Source: Drosophila miranda
Taxonomy: Eukaryota > Arthropoda > Insecta > Diptera > Drosophilidae
DNA: 64,000 nt
NCBI RefSeq assembly: GCF_003369915.1
Contig: NW_022881614.1
Coordinates: 25,026,336 to 25,090,335 of the forward strand
Reading direction: 5' to 3'
Shown: one piece after another, positions 1-10,234 of the stretch
Position numbering within the stretch: position 1 is the first letter of the stretch
Layout of the letters: each line of letters starts with the position of its first letter
Notes under the pieces: generated by a model
Seen by the model: the letters and a program-made list of their open reading frames with translations, nothing else
Told to the model about the DNA's origin: nothing
Databases searched by the model: none
Translations under genes and position numbers: made by a program

Positions 1-659
1 AAGCAAATTCTGGTAAAACCGGCATCAAAATAGATTTCGATCATGGCACCACAACCCTGGGCTTCAAGTACCAAGGAGGCGTAATTTTGGCTGTTGATTC
101 ACGCGCCACTGGAGGCCAGTACATTGGCTCGCAGACAATGAAAAAGATTGTGGAAATCAACGACTTTCTGCTGGGAACCTTGGCCGGTGGTGCTGCCGAT
201 TGTGTTTACTGGGATCGTGTCCTGTCCAAGGAATGCCGCTTGCACGAGCTGCGCAACAAGGAACGCATCTCGGTAGCCGCAGCCAGCAAGATCATGGCAA
301 ACATTGCCCACGAGTACAAAGGAATGGGTCTCAGCATGGGCATGATGCTGGCTGGTTATGATAAGCGTGGTCCCGGCCTTTACTATGTGGACTCTGAAGG
401 TTCCCGCACGCCTGGAAATCTATTCTCCGTCGGCAGTGGCTCTTTGTTCGCTTATGGCGTGCTCGACTCTGGTTACCGCTGGGACTTGCAGGATAAGGAG
501 GCGCAAGATCTGGGCCAGCGTGCCATTTACCATGCCACCTTCAGAGATGCTTACTCTGGTGGAATCATCCGAGTTTACCACATGACCCCAACTGGATGGA
601 TCAATGTTTCCAACACAGACTGCATGGAGTTGCACTACAAGTTCAAGAGTGAGAAGTAG
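1..659 (+). CDS. Prosbeta5: 20S proteasome subunit beta type-5, 3' part of gene
   Basis: The reading frame is open from nt 3 to the TAG at 657-659; the 5' end lies outside the window. The propeptide end Gly-Thr is visible and the mature chain starts at the catalytic Thr1 (codon 48-50). Asp17 is in VDSRAT and Lys33 is in the SQTMKK stretch, the standard N-terminal nucleophile triad. Further beta5 hallmarks are [34 protein letters not shown] and FSVGSGS. The mature part is 203 residues, close to the family norm. In the family this subunit provides the chymotrypsin-like activity of the 20S core in cytosol and nucleus. No frame break is seen. It is convergent with Lsm10 copy A, with 117 bp between the stops. 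Testis-type beta5R paralogues exist in flies, but the linkage to Lsm10, Syf2 and PWP2 favours the main gene. Confidence 0.95.
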   Translation, partial: ANSGKTGIKIDFDHGTTTLGFKYQGGVILAVDSRATGGQYIGSQTMKKIVEINDFLLGTLAGGAADCVYWDRVLSKECRLHELRNKERISVAAASKIMANIAHEYKGMGLSMGMMLAGYDKRGPGLYYVDSEGSRTPGNLFSVGSGSLFAYGVLDSGYRWDLQDKEAQDLGQRAIYHATFRDAYSGGIIRVYHMTPTGWINVSNTDCMELHYKFKSEK

Positions 660-663
660 GCTC

Positions 664-669
664 AATAAA
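664..669 (+). other. Poly(A) signal of Prosbeta5
   Basis: AATAAA starts 5 nt after the Prosbeta5 stop codon. A second AATAAA is at 756-761, just before the convergent Lsm10 stop, so the two 3' UTRs may overlap. Confidence 0.5.
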
Positions 670-776
670 GAGAGTTGTGGAACTGTAGGAGAATATAATC
701 ATCCAGTCGATCGAAGTTTGTACACTATTGGAAAATAATAATAAAAACAAGTGGGAATAAATGTTCAATAGGCTTT

Positions 777-1220
777 TCATTGAATATTAGATTGGTTTTG
801 TTCTTTTTCGGATCTCTGTTGGGTTATCATCTCTAGAGTCTCCTTGTGTCTCATCTCGGCTCGCTTCTGCTTAAAAGTGCGCTGGGTGTTCCTTCCGTCC
901 ACACGATTTCTTCGCAAGACACCACGTTCCATAGCCTGGCGTAGCTCTTGCGCCACATCAATGTCCGTAGGGATGTGAATTTGCCGGATCATGCGATTGC
1001 GAACCATAAAATTGTCGAATGGATGTTGCCCGCCATTGCGATCAATGAGAACGGCATTTGAGAGCTCACAGGTCATGTGTCCGTCGGCTATATCGACAAC
1101 TCCAGCCACAGAAGTCTCATTTCGTAGGTCCATCAGCACAGAGTGTCCTTGCAGCATCACAGGCCAACAGTTGAGAGTGTTGGCAATAAAATACTTTTCT
1201 TGTGAACTGAATTTCTGCAT
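777..1220 (-). CDS. Lsm10: U7 snRNP Sm-like protein LSm10, copy A
   Basis: The 147-residue protein starts at the first ATG (1218-1220); a TTG further upstream lies beyond a likely 5' UTR splice acceptor and is not the start. An Sm fold spans about residues 12-85. Sm1 has WPVMLQGHSVLMDLRNE and Sm2 has the VRNRMIRQIHIP strand. A basic, charged tail of about 60 residues follows. LSm10 replaces SmD1 in the U7 ring that processes histone pre-mRNA 3' ends in the nucleus. The copy is intact and sits tail to tail with Prosbeta5, which looks like the ancestral arrangement on this side. It differs from copy C at two residues (Phe11 versus Leu11, and Glu versus Val in the tail). The 5' leader intron is shortened (see findings). 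Confidence 0.9.
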   Translation of the reverse strand: MQKFSSQEKYFIANTLNCWPVMLQGHSVLMDLRNETSVAGVVDIADGHMTCELSNAVLIDRNGGQHPFDNFMVRNRMIRQIHIPTDIDVAQELRQAMERGVLRRNRVDGRNTQRTFKQKRAEMRHKETLEMITQQRSEKEQNQSNIQ

Positions 1221-1305
1221 TTTTATAGAATTTGCATGAATTTGATTCAAATTATTTACAGGCTGCAAGGGTACAAGGGCTGCTTACTTCTCACCACCGG
1301 AGACA
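1221..1305 (-). other. 5' UTR and shortened leader intron of Lsm10 copy A
   Basis: On the minus strand a donor-like GTGAGAAGTAAG is followed after only about 32 nt by the acceptor TACCCTTGCAG, which precedes the AUG by about 50 nt. Copies B and C have the same donor and acceptor but about 40 nt more between them. Copy A has therefore lost most of the intron and is probably too short to splice. The coding sequence is not affected. Confidence 0.5.
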
Positions 1306-1457
1306 ATAGAAATAAAATTTTTTGGTTTTAAATCATCTCAAGGATGATCGGATTTTGATCGTAGCACTGTAGCCACATTGATCAGACAGGTCGACAATAG
1401 AAATAAAGGCAAATAAAGACAATAACTTTTGTTTTGTTCCGCAATTGCTCTGCTCGC

Positions 1458-1482
1458 CAGTGTGACCGCGGATTTATCGATA
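1458..1482 (-). promoter_or_regulatory. Lsm10 copy A core promoter: Motif 1 and DRE
   Basis: Read on the minus strand, the palindrome TATCGATA (1475-1482) is a DRE and GGTCACACTG (1458-1467) matches Ohler Motif 1, the M1BP site. This pair is typical of TATA-less fly housekeeping promoters. Both motifs are unchanged in copies B and C. Transcription should start shortly downstream, near 1440. Confidence 0.7.
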
Positions 1483-2268
1483 AAATATATCGTCCGACCC
1501 TCAGAAATATACCGAAACATACCGCCTCATTTTCAAAATATACCGTAAATATACTGACGAATTCAAGTTATATTTTACATATTCCACGTTTTTGATATTC
1601 CGTCGAATATTACTAGCTATATAGAACCACTAACCATACAGTATATAGATGTGCCAGTTCATACAACGAAAGCGTCACACACTGGCTAGCGCGATCAATA
1701 CCCCAGAGTGACGTCATCATGAGAGAGAGAGAGCGCAGAGAGAACATCTTTGCATGTGTTAGTACACACGCAATATGTTTCGACAAAAATATGTGATTGT
1801 ATGTTTTTTCAGATTTTTTGAACTCTCTCAGGTCTGGTTCTGTTTTGCCACCAGCATGTTTTAGTGTATGGGTGCACATGCATTCTCACGTACTTTGCGT
1901 GTGTGTGTTTAGTATTGCTGGCCGCTAGAACTGAAATTTGAGTTTGGGTCTTTTGATGGACTGACCTACCGCCACAAAATAAATGAAGAACGGGCAGGGG
2001 GTGGGGGTATGGTACACTAGGGCGCGGGAAATGAAATAAAAGCTGTTATTTGTTTGATTTATACCACAAAATATAAAATATTACAATAATATAATTACAC
2101 ATTTATTTCCTTATTTTAAACAGGTTTATTATAAATTATAAAAATTATGCAAACGCCGTCGGTTCTCGACTTTTTTGTTTATTATAACTAAAACAATGAT
2201 GTATCTAAATATACAATATAAGAAAAAATATATATGTATATACTTAAATAAATATGCATAAATATAAA

Positions 2269-3011
2269 TGGAATTGGTTTTACATATATTTCAAATCAAT
2301 TGTCAATCGCGCGCTTTCCGACGGGAATCTGCAAAGCAAAATTTAGATGCCGGTCGCACCTTGAATACTCTCATGGACAATACCCATAAATTATCTAATT
2401 CAATTATAAAATATCTTATGTACATACATATGTACATAAATATTAAAGTTTATTACATTCGTATATTTTATTTTGATATATTTAATCGGCATTTCGAGAC
2501 AAAGTCTCACAAATTCAATTTAAAAAGAAGCATAGTCCAAAAATGTATAATTTTAACTGCTTTAAATTTTCCGATCCGTACTTTGTACACCGAAATCATC
2601 TGCTCAATCAGTTTGTATTGATTTTGATTAGAAAAAATTGTAAATGGTTAACAGATAGGATGATAGGGAATCAAAATGCAAAATCATACGAGAAGAAGCT
2701 CAAAATTTTGCGGCAGTAGGATTTTTTATTTCATTTTATAAAATGTATGTAAGTTAACGACAAAGTTGCCAAAAAACCAGCAACCGACACGAGCCGCTCC
2801 AGATCGCCAAAACTGCTGGATCAGCGTCTGGACGATATCCGCCAACGGCGAGGGATTCCGAGAAATACCTCGCCACGGCTGAACTGCTGTCGTTGCATCG
2901 CTGCAACATTCCGCGGTCGCGAACCCACAGTAAGAATAGGGCCTCAAAATATATTGAAAAGTAGTCTTTAATTATTCGTCAAATAAAGAACACGGACTTC
3001 GTCCGCAAGAA
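2269..3011. other. Unassigned AT-rich spacer with a GC-richer patch
   Basis: Mostly AT-rich DNA without convincing genes; the plus-strand frame at 2268-2621 has no recognisable motif. A GC-richer patch at about 2770-2945 is open on the plus strand and reads like serine/arginine-rich protein (for example SRSRSPKLLDQRLDD). It could be a relic exon of an unidentified gene. Confidence 0.3.
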
Positions 3012-3016
3012 AACTC

Positions 3017-4231
3017 TGTTGGACAGAATTTCGCTGCCGTTGCAAGGGATGTTCTTGTACCGAAAAGTAACGAGGGGAACGTTGTGAGTTGCTGCGGACA
3101 CCGCAACTCTACAGTTATACCCGATACTTAGTCAGTATGGCTCTCTTCCGGCAGACGCCGCTAATATTAAACGACACGACAAAGAGTGCGTGCGAGAGAG
3201 ACAGAAAATCAGTCTGAGCGTGACGTCGGGCGCTGCGTAGCCAGTGGAAATTGATTTGTTCCTTTTGGCTATAAAAATTATCTGATCTGGTCCAGATTCA
3301 GCAATCTGATAGATATGGTCGTTATCTATGATTCTGCGTTTTTAGTTTTCTCGAATGTGCAATATTGTGGATGCAACAGATTTTCGTTCTTTGTGGGGGC
3401 GGAAGGGGGTGGGGTGAAATTCTGAGATATACGTCTTATAGTGAGATCTAACAGAAGTGCGGATACCAAATACCAAAACGGTCAAGGTCCGATATCACAG
3501 GAGCATTTGGCATTTGCATTTGGCAAAACCGACCATGAAACCTGTGTGTTAGAGAGAGACAGAGCGAGAAAGAATGAAATTGTTTTCTTGATTCTGGCTA
3601 TAATAATTATACGATCTGGTTGAGATCTTACATTCTAAAACATATAGTCATCCTCTACGATTCTGCGTTTTTGGTTTTATCGTATCTTTAAAAATGTGGA
3701 TGCCACAGATTTTCGTCCTTTGTGGGGGCGGAAGTGGGCGGGGCGAAGTTTTGAAATATTTTTGTAGCAGTGACATATCACAGAAGTCTGGATACAAAAC
3801 ATCGTTGCTCTAGCTCTTACAGTCTTTGAGCACTAGGCGCTGAAGGGGACGGACAGACGGACGGAAGGACAGACGGACAGACAGACATGGCTCAATCGAC
3901 TCGGCTATTGATGCTGATCAAGAACATATATACTTTATGGGGTCGGAAACGATTCCTTCTGAACGTTACACACATCCACTTTTACCACAAATCTAATATA
4001 CCCAATACTCATTTTGAGTATCGGGTATAAAAACGCAAACATTCATATGTAAGGTTTATTTGTAACTAATAAATGCTCTGCTTGCAGGCAGATAGAGACC
4101 GAACGAAAGGGAGAACAAAAAGGGAGATAAGAGAACGTCGCTTCGTTACGTCTCTCACTCATACATACGTCTACATACTCATATGTCTGTCAATACATGC
4201 GTGCATTGCTAGAGATGGTCATTCTTCAACA
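3017..4231 (-). repeat. Copia-type 3' LTR, interrupted
   Basis: This corresponds to the 252-bp LTR at 8228-8479 split by a 959-bp insertion at 3071-4029. The flanking halves align with only a few mismatches to the intact LTR. Confidence 0.9.
3071..4029 (-). mobile_element. Helentron-associated (DINE-1/mini-me-like) element, copy 1
   Basis: A non-coding repeat inserted in the copia LTR, inverted relative to the copies at 13720-14803 and 58941-60054. In forward orientation it starts TATACCCGATACTC, has a (GTCY)n microsatellite (here 3849-3889) and an inverted subterminal copy GTATCGGGTATA. It ends in a hairpin (GAGTTGC paired with GCAACTC) and CTCG. It sits in an A/T run with at most one duplicated base, as expected for T-T insertion by Helentron relatives. 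No transposase gene is present. Confidence 0.75.
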
Positions 4232-4264
4232 CCCTTCCTCAATGCGTGCATGCTTCCATTTAAC

Positions 4265-7200
4265 TCAATTTAAACTTAACAATTTTGTAAATTCGACATG
4301 CTTTCTCTTAGGGAGATTCTTGGTCAAGATATCTGCAATCATATCTGTTGTACTAGCATACTTTAACTTAACTTGACCTTCTTCTACAATCTGTCGTACA
4401 AAGTGATATCTAATATCAATATGCTTGGTCCTTGAGTGATGCACTGGGTTCCCAGCCAGCTCTTGTGCGCTCAGATTATCGCCATATAAGGTAGTTGAGG
4501 TAGCGTCATCTCCACAGCCAATTTCAATGATTAAGCGACGTAAGAATATGGACTCCTTACACGCAGCCGACAGTGCCATGTATTCTGCCTCCGTGCTGCT
4601 AAGTGCCACGCTGCGTTGTTTCTCAGATCGCCAAGAAATTGGGCCACCTGCCAAAAAATAAACATAGCCCGTATACGACTTCCGGTTAGTTCGATAGCCG
4701 CCCCAATCCGCATCCACACATCCAGTAAGTGGCTGGTGACACCCTTTGTAAAGTAGTTTGAAGTTCATCGTCGCTGCCAAGTACCTCAGAACGTGCTTCA
4801 CACCAGCCAGATGCTCTGCGTGCGGATCTTTGTTCCTCTGGGCCAACTTTGCAACTGAATGCAAAATGTCCGGTCTGGTTGTGAGTGCCAGCCACATCAG
4901 CTCACCAATCATGGATTGATACATGACAGGATCAACCTTTTGACACTGCTCATTAGTACAATCCACCTGGAACCCCGCATCCAACGGAGTAGCCACTGGT
5001 CTACATTCGTCCATGTCGTGAGCTTGCAATAGTTCCTTGATGTATTGCGAGTGGCCTATGGTGATAGGCCCAAGCTCACCTTCACGGTGCACCTCCATGC
5101 TTAAAAACAGCTCTGGAACACCTTTGTCGATACATTCGAACGCATTTGAAATAGCCGATTTGATACCGAGCATGTCCTCTTTGGACTGACATGCTATAAG
5201 TAAATCGTCAACATATACCAAGATTAACGATAAGTTACCTTTCCCTCTCTGCTGGTAGAGGCACGGCTCGTTGTCACAGGAAACAAAACCCAGATTAGTC
5301 AGGACGCCATTCAGCTTCGAATTCCATTCCCTTCCTGACTGCTTCAATCCATATATTGCCTTTTTAAGCAGCATAGCCTTCGCTGGATAAGCTCGATCAA
5401 TGTACCCTTGTGGTTGCTTCATGTACACCGTATCGCTCAGGTCACTGTTGAGGTATGCCGTACATACATCCATTTGGTTGACATATAATTTCAATTCTGC
5501 TGCTAGCGCAAGAATAAATCGCAGGCTCTCCAGTCTGCAGACTGGAGAAAATGTTTCCGCATAGTTTATGCCGTACTGCTGGGAGCAACCTTTTGCCCCC
5601 AGCCGCGCCTTGAAACGTTCGATTTGACCATCTTTGTCGCGTTTCAGGCTATATACCCACTTGCATCCAACTGCTCGTTGTCCTGCCGGTAAGTCTGCCA
5701 ACTGCCATGTCTCGTTTGCCATTAATGCCTCATATTCGCGTTGCATCGCTTCGGACCAATGTGATGCATGAATACTGATCAACGCCTCCTCGTAGGATAC
5801 TGGAATCTTTACGTCGCTGGCAACCAGAGCACCAAGAATGTTGTACTCCTTTCTCGGACGGCCAGGTTTGCCGGTCCGAATCAGCCTTGGTCTGCCAGGT
5901 CCAACGCGAGGAGCTGGCTCATCTGACTCAATCTTTTCTGTTGCGCTCTCGTACCCATCAGTACCGCTGCTACTGGGATTCTCCCCGTCAACGCTTGCAC
6001 CATGGCTGCTGTCTCCACCGCTGCTGTCAATGTCATCAGTATCGCCGCCTGACTGCATGCTAACTTCTGCCTTCGGAAGTTCGAATGTGACTGTATCCTT
6101 GTCGTCTTGGATCTCGTCAAAGAGAACATCTCGCCTCTCAATCACTTGATGAGACACAGGGTCATACAGTCGATAGCCCTTAGCCGCTACTGAATATCCA
6201 ATCATGCGATATTCTTTGCCTTTTGGTTGAATTTTACTCTTCCTTGGACCCTTGTCCAAAGCTACTGCAACGGAGCCAAAAACCTTTAGATGACCAACAA
6301 AAGGTTTCTTACCAGTCCACGCTTCCATAGGCGTCATACTGGTCAGCGCCTTGGTCGGTGATCGATTCCGTACATACACAGCTGCGTTGACTGCCTCAGC
6401 TCACAAGGATTCGCCTAATCCTGACTGGACCAGCATACATCTTGACATTTCCACCAGAGTGCGGTTTGCCCTCTCAGCAACGCCGTTTTGCTGTGGAGTG
6501 TACGCCATTGTCAGCTGCCTCTCAATCCCATTAGTTTTCAGAAATTCATCAAACGATTTGTTGACAAATTCACCGCCATTGTCGCTCCGGATACATTTGA
6601 GACTTTTTCCCGTTTGCCGTTCAACCAGGGTTTTGAACTCGACGAACTTCTGGAAGACTTCATCCTTTGTCCGCAGGAAATACACAAATATACGCCTTGA
6701 TTTGTCATCGATGAAGGTTAGAAAATAATTTGATCCAGCAAGCGACTGTGTGCCAAAGGGCCCGCACACATCTGCATGAACTAGTTCCAATATATCTTGA
6801 GCTCTACTGGTGGTTGCAACAGGAAATGGTTGCGCATGAATTTTGCTGACCATCCATGTTTTGCAATTCATATTCGCCGGGAAACCCATATTTTCAATGC
6901 CGCGCACCATTCCTTTGCTGATCAAATCTTTCATACTACTGATGTTCAAGTGGCCGTACCGTTTATGCCACAGGGCACCATCAGCCTTAACCGCCGCAAA
7001 ACAGTTGTTTTGTTTTCCTCGAAACATATACAAGTTTCCAACTCTGTTCGCCTTTACAATGCATTCGCCATTTTGGATAACTCGTGCATATTCTTGTCCA
7101 AAAGTGACGAAACATTTATTCTGTACAGCGCTGCTCACCGAGAAATAATTTCCATTCATTTCGGGCACATAGAGAACATTCTTTAACAGCAGCGTGCATA

Positions 7201-8140
7201 TCTCTGTCTTCAGCTCTACTTCCCCTTTTCCTTCAGCTTTTAGGAAACCGGAGTCAGACAGACCAATCATTTCTGTGTGTTTCTCGAACTTTGTGAATAA
7301 CTGTTTCTCACAACACATGTGGATTGTGGCACCACTATCCAAACACCACATACTCTTTTTCAAATTATCTGCGTCCAACGCATTTAATAGACTGCACTGC
7401 TTGTTCTCCACTCTTGCTGCCCTTTCCACATTTTCGCTCTCCTTCTTACACTGAGCCTTCATATGCCCGCGCTCACCACACTTGAAACATATCATTGTAT
7501 TGTTTCTCTTCTTTAGCGCTCTGTGCGCGGCCGGCTTATGTACTGCGGTATATGCCTTTGCGTATTCCTTTTGATCTTCTGTGTTTCCCTTTCGTTCGCC
7601 TTCTTCCTTCAGTTTTACGCATAGAACATCGAAAGTCGGCAGACTGTCGCGCGTCTCTATGGCGACAACGAAGTTTTCGAATTGTTCTGGAAGGCTTGAC
7701 AACAAAACAATTGAGCGCAGTTCATCATTTAGCTCGATTCCTACTGACCCAAGGCCATCAAGAATATCCACGAACTCATTAATGTAGCTTGGAAGGCTTT
7801 GCCTTTGGTCCATGCGCTTGCTTAGCAGTTTCTTGGACAGTTGGACCTTTCGTACAGGTCCACTTGGTTGATGAACACTCTTTAATTTGTTCCATGCTTC
7901 GGACGACTTACTGCAATTTTTAATGTATCCCAACTGTGAAGTTTTTACACTCAATGTGATCATGGCCAGCGCCTTTTCATCCTTGGCCTGCCAATTCACA
8001 CCTTCGGGAACATTTGTTGGTAGCAGGTCACCAGATGCCACACTCCACAATTCAGCGTGCACCAACACAGACCGCATTTGAATACACCAGGAGTCATAAT
8101 TTCCCTCCTCTAATTTGTCTATTTGATACATCCCGCTCAT
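4265..8140 (-). pseudogene. Copia-type gag-pol polyprotein, one in-frame stop
   Basis: One frame of about 1,290 codons runs from ATG 8140 to 4265. It is interrupted only by a TGA at 6401-6403, where copia-type polyproteins have a Trp codon in integrase. Order: Gag; a CCHC knuckle near residue 217 (CFKCGERGHMKAQC); protease CLDSGAT near 265; integrase (LVHADVCGP, SDNGGEF, GVAERANRT); reverse transcriptase with YVDDLL (about codon 388 of the second segment); and RNase H with VDADWGG and STEAEYMALS. The zinc-binding HHCC motif of integrase reads C-K-T-W, so its last Cys appears lost. The element therefore looks recently active but currently non-autonomous. Confidence 0.92.
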
Positions 8141-8227
8141 TGCTGATTATCGTTTAGTCTCTGAGTCACACGGATGTTAATAGTTCGTAACTAAAACGTA
8201 ACAAAATACGAACCTGGGCCCATAACC

Positions 8228-8479
8228 TGTTGGACAGAATTTCGCTGCCGTTGCAAGGGAAGTTCTTGTACCGAAAAGTAAAAACGCAACCATTCATATG
8301 TAAGGTTTATTTATTAATAAATGCTCTGCTCGCAGGCAGATAGAGACCGAACGAAAGGGAGAACAAAAAGGGAGATAAGAGAACGTCGCCTCGTTACGTC
8401 TCTCACTCATACATACGTCAACATACTCATATGTCTGTCAATACATGCGTGCATTGCTAGAGATGGTCATTCTTCAACA
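8228..8479 (-). repeat. Copia-type 5' LTR (252 bp, intact)
   Basis: Bounded by TGTTGG and CAACA. The adjacent GGTTATGGGCCCAG on the minus strand (about 8214-8227) is the primer-binding site. Confidence 0.9.
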
Positions 8480-8484
8480 AACTC

Positions 8485-8862
8485 AATACGTTGAATTTAT
8501 TAATATAAAAATTTTACTTGTATAAGTTTATTATATTTTGCTTATTTTTTATTTTCATTTATATGTATGTACATACATATGTAACAGATTTAATTTTAGG
8601 CGGGGAACATGGATGTGACTTAATTACTTAAAAGTCTTGAAATTAAGTCATATCAAGTCGACTCAAAGGTCAGATTAATTTTTGACCCCATTTAATATAT
8701 AATGGCCTCCTCGTGGTGTTCCCTGGGTACCGATCTTCAATCGGGAGCCAATTTGAGCGGCGAGTTTAAGTACATATGTATGTATGTATTTACGTATATA
8801 TATGAAGTTACATATATGAACATTCTTAAGGCATATCCTCTATTTATAGAAAGAAATATATA
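8485..8862. other. AT-rich intergenic spacer
   Basis: No gene is seen. It contains short TATGTA palindromic microsatellites near 8561-8585 and 8770-8820, and separates the copia element from the Tc1-like element. Confidence 0.4.
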
Positions 8863-10234
8863 CAGTATGTCAAGAAACTCTTTACACACTGAAAAGAAAT
8901 TAAATTTTTTGACTTTGGATAAGAAAATAATGGCCTTTGGTTCAAATTTATCAAATTTTTTTAATTCATAACCATTCAGGGATTAATTATAAAGTAGTTA
9001 GTGAAAAAAAAATAACAAAACTATAAATAGGTAACTTAAAAAATAACAAAAACAATGATTACTCATTTTTGACACTGTCAAGAAAGTCTTTACACAAAAT
9101 ATTTTCATTTTTTAAATTCAAAATTCTTCGTAATTATTTAATATATTTAACTTATTTTAATATTTGGTATGTCCACCCTTAGCATTGACTACATGCTGGA
9201 GCCGTTTTTTCATCGAATTTATCATTTTTTGTAGGTCATACTAAAGGGAATCTTTTGCCACTCTTCCAATATGAATTCTTTGAGCTGATTGCGGTTTTTG
9301 GGCTGTCTTTTTCCCACTTTCTTCTTCAAATAGGCCCACAAATTTTCAATGGGGTTAAGATCGGGACTCTGGGGTGGTGTATCAATAACTTTTCCACAGT
9401 TGTAAAGCAGCCAAGCTCTCACATTGGACTCTTTATGTTTGGGATCATTGTCTTGATAAAACTTAAATTTGGCCCTATTGTCCGTAATGAGACCAAATTT
9501 CTCCGCACTGCTTTTTAAATTTGTTTTTAAAATTTTGAGGTACTGTTTGGCATCCATTGTGTTCTCAATAAATTCAATATTTCCCACTCCTCGGCTAGAG
9601 ATTTTGTTTCGTCGCAAAATATGACGTCATCCCAATACTCTGCCGGCTTACTGATCATGTTAACAGCGAAAGTGAAGCGCTTTTCCACATTGACCGACGA
9701 AAGCAGCGGTTTTTTTCGTGCCACTCTGGAAGAGTATTTATGGCGTAGAATAACCTGGCGTACTGTTTCGTGTGAAACAACCAAGTCAAGTTCTTCGTCA
9801 AGTTCCTTGGCCAGAGTCCTGACCGATATTTGCGGATTCTGATTAATTTTCCTCATGATTATGCGGTCTGCCCGTTTGTCTATCTTCCTTTTACGGCCAC
9901 CTCCAGATTTGGTTTCCAGTCTCCCTTCGTTCTTCGCGCGACTTAGGACATTGTAAATTGTTTTCCTTGATACTGAAAACATGTCTACCATGTCTGCAAC
10001 AGATTTGCCCAACTGGTGATTATAGTAAATCAACTGGACAACGTCAAAGCTTAATCTTTTGCCAGGCATTTTATAGTTTTGTTATTTTTTTTTCACTAAC
10101 TACTTTATAATTAATCCCTGAATGGTTATGAATTAAAAAAATTTGATAAATTTGAACCAAAGGCCATTATTTTCTTATCCAAAGTCAAAAAATTTAATTT
10201 ATTTTCAGTGTGTAAAGAGTTTCTTGACATACTG
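8863..10234 (-). mobile_element. Tc1-like DNA transposon, long TIRs, inserted at TA
   Basis: Terminal inverted repeats of about 165 bp (8863-9027 and 10070-10234) begin CAGTATGTCAAGAAACTC and are almost identical. Both ends abut TA, the Tc1/mariner target. A second, partial copy of the terminal motif (GTCAAGAAAGTCTTTACAC) lies inside near 9075-9095, suggesting an IR/DR type with inner and outer transposase sites. The transposase is broken. Insertion was into the right arm of the Lsm10 inverted duplication. Confidence 0.9.
9157..10069 (-). pseudogene. Tc1-like transposase, internally deleted
   Basis: The N-terminal part (9527-10069) starts MPGKRLSFD and contains a paired helix-turn-helix DNA-binding region (SVADMVDMFSVSRKTIYNV, then ISVRTLAKELDEEL). 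It reaches the first catalytic Asp in FCDETK. There the frame breaks: roughly 50 expected residues are missing. The rest continues in another frame (9222-9617) with the second Asp (YQDNDPKHKES) and Glu (SPDLNPIENLW), a DD34E arrangement. A further frameshift near 9240 separates the C-terminal tail, which ends at 9157. The protein cannot be active; the TIRs could still be mobilised in trans. Confidence 0.88.

Larger units (their letters stand above)
1054..2268. repeat. Left arm of inverted duplication (Lsm10 5' half plus upstream)
   Basis: This stretch is the near-identical reverse complement of 10235-11485. It includes the first part of the Lsm10 coding region, its leader and promoter, and about 650 bp of further upstream DNA (1623-2268). 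The extra upstream DNA is not found beside copy C. It holds a CRE-like TGACGTCATCA, a (GA)n tract near 1725 and a long AT-rich end. Its origin is not recognised. Confidence 0.85.
3017..8479 (-). mobile_element. Ty1/copia-type LTR retrotransposon
   Basis: The element is bounded by LTRs of form TGTTG...CAACA and flanked by a perfect 5-bp target duplication AACTC (3012-3016 and 8480-8484). The element's 5' LTR is at 8228-8479. Next to it lies a primer-binding site GGTTATGGGCCCAG, the copia-type site that pairs with an internal fragment of initiator tRNA-Met. The polypurine tract GAGGAAGGG directly abuts the 3' LTR (3017-4231). The LTRs are nearly identical apart from a Helentron-like insertion in the 3' copy. 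The internal region is a single gag-pol frame with one stop. The element lies in the spacer of the Lsm10 inverted duplication. Confidence 0.93.

Noticed and set aside
2268-2621. 117-codon plus-strand frame
   Set aside because: AT-rich composition, no motif, no splice or promoter context.
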